Source: Oscillospiraceae bacterium
GTDB taxonomy: Bacteria > Bacillota > Clostridia > Oscillospirales > Acutalibacteraceae
NCBI GenBank assembly: GCA_902782805.1
Contig: CACZON010000015.1
Coordinates: forward strand, 1-19,995
Reading direction: 5' to 3'
Length of the DNA stretch: 19,995 nt
Shown here: piece by piece, positions 15,558 through 19,995 of the stretch
Numbering within the stretch: position 1 is the stretch's first letter
Layout: every line of letters starts with the position of its first letter
Made by a program: the position numbers and the translations under genes
The notes under the pieces: model-generated
Database searches by the model: none
What the model was told of the DNA's origin: nothing
Seen by the model: only the letters and a program-made list of their open reading frames with translations

Positions 15558-16502
15558 TCAGCCGTCGTAAATGCCGAGCAGTACGATGCCGCAGATCGCA
15601 ACGAGGATCGCGGCGTAATGCTTCCAGGAGAGCTTTTCGCGAAGGAAAATGCGGCTCCACAAAACGGAGACGGCGCAGTAGGCGGAAATGATCGCCGCGG
15701 CAAAGCCGCTGTGGAGCGTATCGCCGAGCGCGTAGATATAGGCGAATTGGCCGGCGGTTTCGCAGATGCCGCCGATGACCTTCGGCCCTTCGCGGCGCAG
15801 GCGGAGCTTCTCTTTCTTGATGATGAGAACGTAAACGGCGGCAACGATTCCGATTGCGAGCCAGGTCAGCTCGTATGCGACGTTGGCAACGCCTTCGTCG
15901 AGCGTGCGAGGAAAAACGGTATCGAGGAAGGTTTCGGTATCTTCTTCGCGCAGGATCACGGAATCGAAGAAGGTTCCGAGCGCGTCGATCAGGCAGTAGA
16001 GGATCGGGAGCACGAGCGCGATCCAGGATTTGCGATACTGCACTCTCGCGTTTTTCTGGCGCTCAAAGCGCGCTTCGTCGCTTTCCTTCATTTCTGCAAA
16101 GCCGAGGCCGATCACGCCGGCGGCAACGAGGAGGATCCCGATGACCTGAACGACCGTCTGGGCTTCGTGCAGGAAGACAAAGCAGAGGATCGCGGCAATC
16201 GCGCCGGAGGAATTGCAGATCGGCGAAGAGATCGAAAGCTCCGTAAAGCGAAGGGCGATATAGCCGATCACCATCGAGAGAATATACATGAACGACGCCG
16301 GCAGATAGACGAGGATCGCGTCGAATGAGATCTCAACGCCGCCGATGAAGATTTCGTAAGCGGCGTGGATGCCCATGATCAGGCCGACGGCCATGCTCAT
16401 TTTCCAATGACTGTATTTATCGTCTGGTTTCGAGCCGATTTTTGAGAAGAGATCGGAGCCGCTCCAGAAAAGCAGCGCGATCAGCGAAAGCCAAAACCAC
16501 AT
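15558..16502 (-). CDS. EamA/DMT family transporter
   Basis: This 314-residue inner-membrane protein has two repeats of about five helices each. The first repeat runs from MWFWLSLIALLFWSGSDLFSK to GILLVAAGVIGLGF, and the second from KSWIALVLPILYCLIDALGTF to AAILVAICGIVLLGIY. A charged cytoplasmic linker (KESDEARFERQKNARVQYRK) lies between them. This is the drug/metabolite transporter layout, which exports or imports amino acids, nucleosides or other metabolites. A longer, acidic loop (EEDTETFLDTVFPRTLDEG) interrupts the second repeat. ATG 16502 has AAAAGGAG about 13 nt upstream. It starts 21 nt after the methionine gamma-lyase family gene, so the two form an operon; the substrate may be linked to that enzyme. 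Substrate not readable from sequence. Confidence 0.85.
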   Translation of the reverse strand: MWFWLSLIALLFWSGSDLFSKIGSKPDDKYSHWKMSMAVGLIMGIHAAYEIFIGGVEISFDAILVYLPASFMYILSMVIGYIALRFTELSISSPICNSSGAIAAILCFVFLHEAQTVVQVIGILLVAAGVIGLGFAEMKESDEARFERQKNARVQYRKSWIALVLPILYCLIDALGTFFDSVILREEDTETFLDTVFPRTLDEGVANVAYELTWLAIGIVAAVYVLIIKKEKLRLRREGPKVIGGICETAGQFAYIYALGDTLHSGFAAAIISAYCAVSVLWSRIFLREKLSWKHYAAILVAICGIVLLGIYDG

Positions 16503-16523
16503 AAAGAAGAATCTCCTTTTATA

Positions 16524-17807
16524 TTACAGAGAAACGATACCGGCGTCACAGAGCTTCTGCAGCGACATCAGGATGCCGAGCTTCGCGTGATACCAGGTAA
16601 GTCCTCCCTGAAAATAGACGGCGTAGGGCGGGCGGATCGGACCGTCGGCGGAGAGCTCGATCGAAGAGCCCTGAACGAATGCGCCGGCCGCCATGATGAC
16701 GTCGCTTTCGTAGCCGGGCATCGGCCACGGCTCCGGGACAACGTAGCTGTCGACCGGGGCGGCCGCCTGGATCCCGCGGCAGAAGGCAACAACCGCTTCG
16801 GGGGAGCGAAGCTCGAGCGCCTGGATAATATCGTGGCGCTCTTCTTTGCTGTTCGGAACCGCCCGGAAGCCGAGCGGTTCATAGAGGCTTGCGGCGAAGA
16901 GCGCGCCTTTGAGCGCGCCGGCAACGACCGTCGGCGCGAGGAAGAACCCCTGATAAAACGCGGGCAGAAGTCCGAGATTGGCGCCGACTTCCTGGCCGAG
17001 GCCGGGAGCGCTGAGGCGGTAGGCGCACATTTCAACGTATTTTTCTTTTCCGCAGATATATCCGCCGATCGGCGCGAGACCGCCGCCGGGATTTTTGATC
17101 AGCGAGCCGACCGTCAGATCGGCGCCGACGTCGGAGGGTTCGACCGTTTCCATGAATTCTCCGTAGCAGTTGTCGACCATGCAGACGACGTCCGGCTTGA
17201 GGCTTTTTACGAAGGAGATCAGTTCGCCGATCTCCGCAACGGAAAACGTATGGCGCGTCTGGTAGCCTTTTGAGCGCTGAATCGTTACGAGCTTCGTTTT
17301 TTCGCCGATCGCTTTTCGGATCCCTTCATAATCGAAGCGTTCGTCGGGAAGCAGATCGACCTGGCGGTAGGTGATCCCGAATTCCTTTAAGGAACCGATC
17401 GAATCGCGGATGCCGATCACCTCTTCGAGCGTATCGTACGGTTTGCCGACGGGGGAGAGCAGCTCGTCTCCCGGGCGGAGCACCGCTGAGAGCGCCGTAG
17501 CGAGCGCGTGGGTGCCGCAGGTAATCTGCGGGCGGACGAGCGCCGCTTCAGTATGGAAGCAGTCGGCGTATACTTTTTCGAGCGTGTCGCGGCCGGAATC
17601 GTTGTAGCCGTAGCCGGTGGTGGCCGCAAAATGCGCTGCACCGACGCGGTTCTTCTGCATCGCTGCGAGCACCTTCATCTGATTGAATTCCGCAATTTCG
17701 TCAATTCTCGCGAACCGGGCGGCAAGGGATTCGATCGTTTTTTCGCCGAGGGCGAAAACGGGTTCGCTGATCCCGAACGACCGATAAATCTCGTAGGATT
17801 CCGTCAT
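16524..17807 (-). CDS. Methionine gamma-lyase family PLP enzyme (YnbB / aluminium-resistance protein type)
   Basis: This 427-residue fold-type I PLP enzyme belongs to the Met_gamma_lyase family (PF06838), best known as Bacillus YnbB. Visible signatures are GYGYNDSGRDTLEKVYA (about 65-81), the PRPQITCGTHAL-like stretch (VRPQITCGTHAL, 91-102), MVDNCYGEF (210-218) with the Asp that pairs with the PLP ring nitrogen, and GSLIKNPGGG (234-243) with the likely Schiff-base Lys near 238. The family may cleave C-S bonds of sulfur amino acids, but its true substrate is not settled. The start at 17807 is preferred because GGAGG lies 7 nt upstream; the frame is open to 17837. It is first in an operon with the EamA transporter and has a 126-nt leader. 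Confidence 0.88.
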   Translation of the reverse strand: MTESYEIYRSFGISEPVFALGEKTIESLAARFARIDEIAEFNQMKVLAAMQKNRVGAAHFAATTGYGYNDSGRDTLEKVYADCFHTEAALVRPQITCGTHALATALSAVLRPGDELLSPVGKPYDTLEEVIGIRDSIGSLKEFGITYRQVDLLPDERFDYEGIRKAIGEKTKLVTIQRSKGYQTRHTFSVAEIGELISFVKSLKPDVVCMVDNCYGEFMETVEPSDVGADLTVGSLIKNPGGGLAPIGGYICGKEKYVEMCAYRLSAPGLGQEVGANLGLLPAFYQGFFLAPTVVAGALKGALFAASLYEPLGFRAVPNSKEERHDIIQALELRSPEAVVAFCRGIQAAAPVDSYVVPEPWPMPGYESDVIMAAGAFVQGSSIELSADGPIRPPYAVYFQGGLTWYHAKLGILMSLQKLCDAGIVSL

Positions 17808-17808
17808 A

Positions 17809-17902
17809 GAGGCGCCTCCAAATCTGATCTGTTCCAAAGCGAAGAGAACGGCAGGCGTCTGCCTGCGGTTTTGCCGCGCTGCCGGAGCTATCCCGGCGCG
17901 GC
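17809..17902 (-). promoter_or_regulatory. Structured leader of the lyase-EamA operon
   Basis: The roughly 126-nt leader, read on the minus strand, contains a GC-only 7-bp stem (17896-17902 with 17873-17879) and a perfect 6-bp hairpin (17861-17866 with 17851-17856). A short palindrome GAGGCGCCTC (17809-17818) covers part of the ribosome binding site. There is no U-run, so it is not a standard attenuator. I do not recognise a known riboswitch or T-box. Confidence 0.4.
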
Positions 17903-17939
17903 GGTGGGGAAGCGCGTTTTTTTGCGGTTCCAGATATCA

Positions 17940-17969
17940 ATTATACGGTTGGAGGGAGCGGCTTGTCAA
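17940..17969 (-). promoter_or_regulatory. Sigma-A promoter of the lyase-EamA operon
   Basis: On the minus strand, perfect TTGACA (17964-17969) and TATAAT (17940-17945) are 18 nt apart. The -35 lies inside the 9-bp inverted repeat shared with the murE promoter. Confidence 0.87.
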
Positions 17970-17992
17970 GGCAAATTTCCGGTTTGACAAGC
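17961..17992. repeat. Perfect 9-bp inverted repeat holding both divergent -35 boxes
   Basis: GCTTGTCAA (17961-17969) and TTGACAAGC (17984-17992) are exact reverse complements separated by 14 nt. Each arm contains the TTGACA of one divergent promoter. Part of the symmetry follows from two consensus -35 boxes facing apart, but three extra bases per arm also match. Confidence 0.85.
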
Positions 17993-18012
17993 GTGGCAAG
18001 GTATTGTATTCT
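17984..18012 (+). promoter_or_regulatory. Sigma-A promoter of murE
   Basis: TTGACA (17984-17989) and TATTCT (18007-18012) are 17 nt apart. The predicted start gives a murE leader of about 115 nt. Confidence 0.83.
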
Positions 18013-18051
18013 TAAAGGCAGAAGACAAGACTTTCCAAAGGCGCTTTTTAC

Positions 18052-18102
18052 CGGAACCGGTTCCGCCCTTTTGCGGCGTATCCGATCCGAAGCGGATATC
18101 GG
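18052..18102 (+). promoter_or_regulatory. Palindrome and hairpins in the murE leader
   Basis: The leader holds a perfect 14-bp palindrome CGGAACCGGTTCCG (18052-18065). It also holds a short CCGC-CCTTTT-GCGG hairpin (18063-18076) and a stem of two 4-bp helices with a 2-nt bulge around loop AAG (18082-18102). None has a U-run. It could be an operator or an RNA control element; I recognise no known family. Confidence 0.4.
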
Positions 18103-18133
18103 CAGCATCAACTTCTGACAGGAGAGATACGAA

Positions 18134-19585
18134 ATGAAACTCACTCGGATTCTTTCCCGGGTCGCGGTCAAAAACGAAATCCCGGACCTGGAAATCAGCG
18201 ATCTCGTCTACGATTCGCGCAAGGTCGTCCCCGGCTGCGCGTTTGTCTGCCTGAAAGGGGCAACGAGCGACGGCCATCTCTACGCGCGGCAGGCGGGTGA
18301 AAAAGGGGCGGCGGTCGTGATCGCCGAGCACGAAACCGAGGCGGCGTGCCCCGTTGTTATCATTGAGGATACGCGCGCGGCGCTTGCGCAGATGTCCGCG
18401 GCGTTTTTCGAAGACCCCGCCGAAAAGCTCGAGATGATCGGCATTACCGGCACGAAGGGAAAGACGACGGTTTCCTATATGATCGAGTCGATCCTGAAAG
18501 CGTCCGGCAAAAACGTCGGCGTGATCGGTACGGTCGGCGTTGTGATCGGGGAAGAACACTACAAAACGGACAACACCACCCCGGAATCCTATGAGGTCCA
18601 GCGATATCTGCGGAAAATGGCGGACGCCGGCTGCGATGCCTGCGTGATGGAGGTCTCCTCGATCGGTCTGAGAGATCACCGCGTGGACGGAATCACCTTC
18701 GATATCGGCGTCTTTACGAATTTTTCCGAGGATCATATCGGCGGCAGCGAGCATAAGGATATGCAGGAATACCTCGCGTGCAAGGCGATGCTCTTCAAGC
18801 GCAGCCGCCGCGCCGTGATCAATCTCGACGATCCGAACGCGGAGAAGATCACCGAAGGCGCGCTCTGCGAGAAAACGACCTACGGCTTTTCCGAAAAAGC
18901 CGATCTGCGCGCGAGCGGCGAGCAGCTTCTCTCGCGCCCCGGCTTCCTCGGCGTCGCCTTTACGCTTTCGGGAAAGCTCGAAGCGAACGTCGAAGTCTCC
19001 ATCCCGGGAAAATTCAGCGTTTACAACGCGCTCGCGGCGATCGGCGCCTGTTCGCTGCTCGGCGTTTCGAAAGAAGCGATCCTCGCCGGTCTTCGCGCCG
19101 TCAAGGTGAAAGGGCGCGTCGAGCCGGTCCCGGTGCCGGGCAATTATACCCTGCTGATCGATTACGCCCACAACGCCGTAAGTATGCAGAGCCTCCTCGA
19201 AACGCTCCGCGAATATCATCCGAAGCGCCTCGTATGCCTGTTCGGAGCCGGCGGGAACCGACCGAAGCTGCGCCGCTACGAGATGGGCGAGGTCAGCGGG
19301 AAACTCGCCGACCTTTCGGTCATCACGGCGGATAACTCCCGCTTTGAAGAAGTGGAAGATATTCTCGCCGATATCGAAACCGGGCTTGCGAAAACGAGCG
19401 GGAACTATATCAAAATCCCGGACCGCCGCGAAGCGATCCGCCGCTGCCTTGAAAACGCGCGCGAGGGGGATATCATCGTCCTTGCCGGAAAAGGGCACGA
19501 GGATTACCAGGAGATCCGCGGCGTAAAGTATCCCTTCGACGAACGCGTCGTCGTTGCGGAACTGCTCGGAGAACTGAACCGCTGA
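18134..19585 (+). CDS. murE: UDP-MurNAc-tripeptide synthetase MurE (probably diaminopimelate-adding)
   Basis: MurE adds the third amino acid to UDP-MurNAc-L-Ala-D-Glu in cytoplasmic peptidoglycan precursor synthesis. The 483 residues have the N-terminal UDP-binding domain (1-100), the central ATPase domain with GTKGKTT (106-112), DNTTPES (146-152) and a likely carbamylated Lys near 217 (YLACKAMLF). The C-terminal domain starts with LLIDYAHN (340-347). Specificity residues read ADNSR (399-403) rather than the usual DNPR of DAP enzymes. The Arg and the later GKGHEDYQ (452-459) favour DAP over Lys. The ATG has an AGGAGAG ribosome binding site. It is first in a murE-murF operon with a promoter shared back to back with the lyase operon. 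Confidence 0.93.
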   Translation: MKLTRILSRVAVKNEIPDLEISDLVYDSRKVVPGCAFVCLKGATSDGHLYARQAGEKGAAVVIAEHETEAACPVVIIEDTRAALAQMSAAFFEDPAEKLEMIGITGTKGKTTVSYMIESILKASGKNVGVIGTVGVVIGEEHYKTDNTTPESYEVQRYLRKMADAGCDACVMEVSSIGLRDHRVDGITFDIGVFTNFSEDHIGGSEHKDMQEYLACKAMLFKRSRRAVINLDDPNAEKITEGALCEKTTYGFSEKADLRASGEQLLSRPGFLGVAFTLSGKLEANVEVSIPGKFSVYNALAAIGACSLLGVSKEAILAGLRAVKVKGRVEPVPVPGNYTLLIDYAHNAVSMQSLLETLREYHPKRLVCLFGAGGNRPKLRRYEMGEVSGKLADLSVITADNSRFEEVEDILADIETGLAKTSGNYIKIPDRREAIRRCLENAREGDIIVLAGKGHEDYQEIRGVKYPFDERVVVAELLGELNR

Positions 19586-19600
19586 AAGGAGACCTGAAGG

Positions 19601-19995
19601 ATGCAGCTGACCGTTTGGGAGATCGCCTCGGCCGTCGGAGGAAAACTGCTCTGCGGCGCGGGGGAGCGGCCCGTTACCGGAATTAAAACCGACAGCCGCG
19701 AAATAGAACCGGGAGATCTGTTCGTTCCGATCCGCGGCGAGCGGGTGGACGGGCACATCTTTATCGATTCCGTTTTCGAAAAGGGCGCCGCGGCTTCCTT
19801 TACCGAAAACGAAGCGCAGCCGCTGCGTGCCGACGGCGGCGCGCTGATCGCCGTTTCGAACTCGGTCCCGGCGCTGCAGGCGCTCGCTTCCTGGTACAGA
19901 AGGAAATTCCCGATCCCGATCGTCGGCGTTACCGGCAGCGTCGGCAAAACGACGACGAAAGAGATGATCGCGCTTGCGCTTTCGGCGGGAAGAAA
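19601..19995 (+). CDS. murF: UDP-MurNAc-tripeptide--D-Ala-D-Ala ligase MurF (partial, runs off the window)
   Basis: MurF joins D-Ala-D-Ala to the UDP-MurNAc-tripeptide made by MurE, the last cytoplasmic peptide step. The first 131 residues are visible. They show the N-terminal substrate-binding domain, with GIKTDSREIEPGDLFVPIRG (27-46) and DGHIFIDSVFEKGA (50-63), and the P-loop TGSVGKTTTKEM (111-122), which has the MurF rather than MurE form. The ATG at 19601 follows the murE stop by 15 nt with AAAGGAG 9 nt upstream. The gene continues beyond the right edge. Confidence 0.94.
   Translation, partial: MQLTVWEIASAVGGKLLCGAGERPVTGIKTDSREIEPGDLFVPIRGERVDGHIFIDSVFEKGAAASFTENEAQPLRADGGALIAVSNSVPALQALASWYRRKFPIPIVGVTGSVGKTTTKEMIALALSAGR

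Noticed and set aside
17966..19756. Minus-strand open frame of 596 codons opposite murE
   Set aside because: It runs through the murE promoter and leader, overlaps two genes and has no recognisable motifs.
1..19995. CRISPR arrays, insertion sequences, prophage or integrated-element ends
   Set aside because: No spaced direct repeats, transposase or integrase reading frames were seen; the tRNA-Thr gene shows no duplicated 3' end next to it in the window.

Overview
The window looks like chromosomal DNA from a GC-rich member of the Clostridia (Bacillota). The signs are an intact ctsR-mcsA-mcsB-clpC heat-shock operon, AGGAGG-type ribosome binding sites, sigma-A promoters close to TTGACA-17-TATAAT, a YnbB-type PLP lyase and a DUF6514-like small protein. 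A long insertion near the start of the PcrA helicase resembles what I recall from Oscillospirales/Ruminococcaceae relatives, but the lineage is an inference. No phage, insertion sequence or CRISPR array is visible, and coding is dense throughout.

Layout from left to right. Positions 1-93 are the tail of a glutamate-synthase-type oxidoreductase (+). A bidirectional terminator separates it from a monocistronic intracellular GH51 arabinofuranosidase (-). Positions 1978-6909 (-) are the CtsR operon: ctsR, mcsA, mcsB and clpC, followed 13 nt later by an AAC(6')-type acetyltransferase. A CtsR operator sits on the operon promoter. Next come a 43-residue membrane/cysteine-rich microprotein (+) and a strong terminator. 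Positions 7396-12145 (-) are a probable four-gene operon: pcrA, an HD-domain hydrolase, an ABC ATPase with degenerate catalytic motifs, and an ABC-2 permease. A tRNA-Thr(GGU) gene (-) with a perfect consensus promoter follows. Then come a Ca2+-type P-type ATPase (+) and a DUF6514-like small protein (+). A two-gene operon on the minus strand holds a methionine gamma-lyase family protein and an EamA transporter. Finally murE and the start of murF lie on the plus strand.

The genes form several units. McsA/McsB arginine kinase, CtsR and ClpC are the classic Gram-positive protein quality-control system. The acetyltransferase at the end of that operon may place an aminoglycoside-modifying enzyme under heat-shock control, which would make sense because aminoglycosides cause mistranslation and misfolding. 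MurE and MurF act successively in peptidoglycan precursor synthesis. The murE promoter and the lyase promoter are back to back, with both -35 boxes inside a perfect 9-bp inverted repeat, so the two units could share a regulator.

The only gene-free stretch over 300 bases is 17808-18133, which holds these divergent promoters and two structured leaders. I see no wholly new multi-gene system. The most interesting points are the acetyltransferase in the CtsR operon, the ABC ATPase that has lost its catalytic motifs, and the divergent promoter palindrome.
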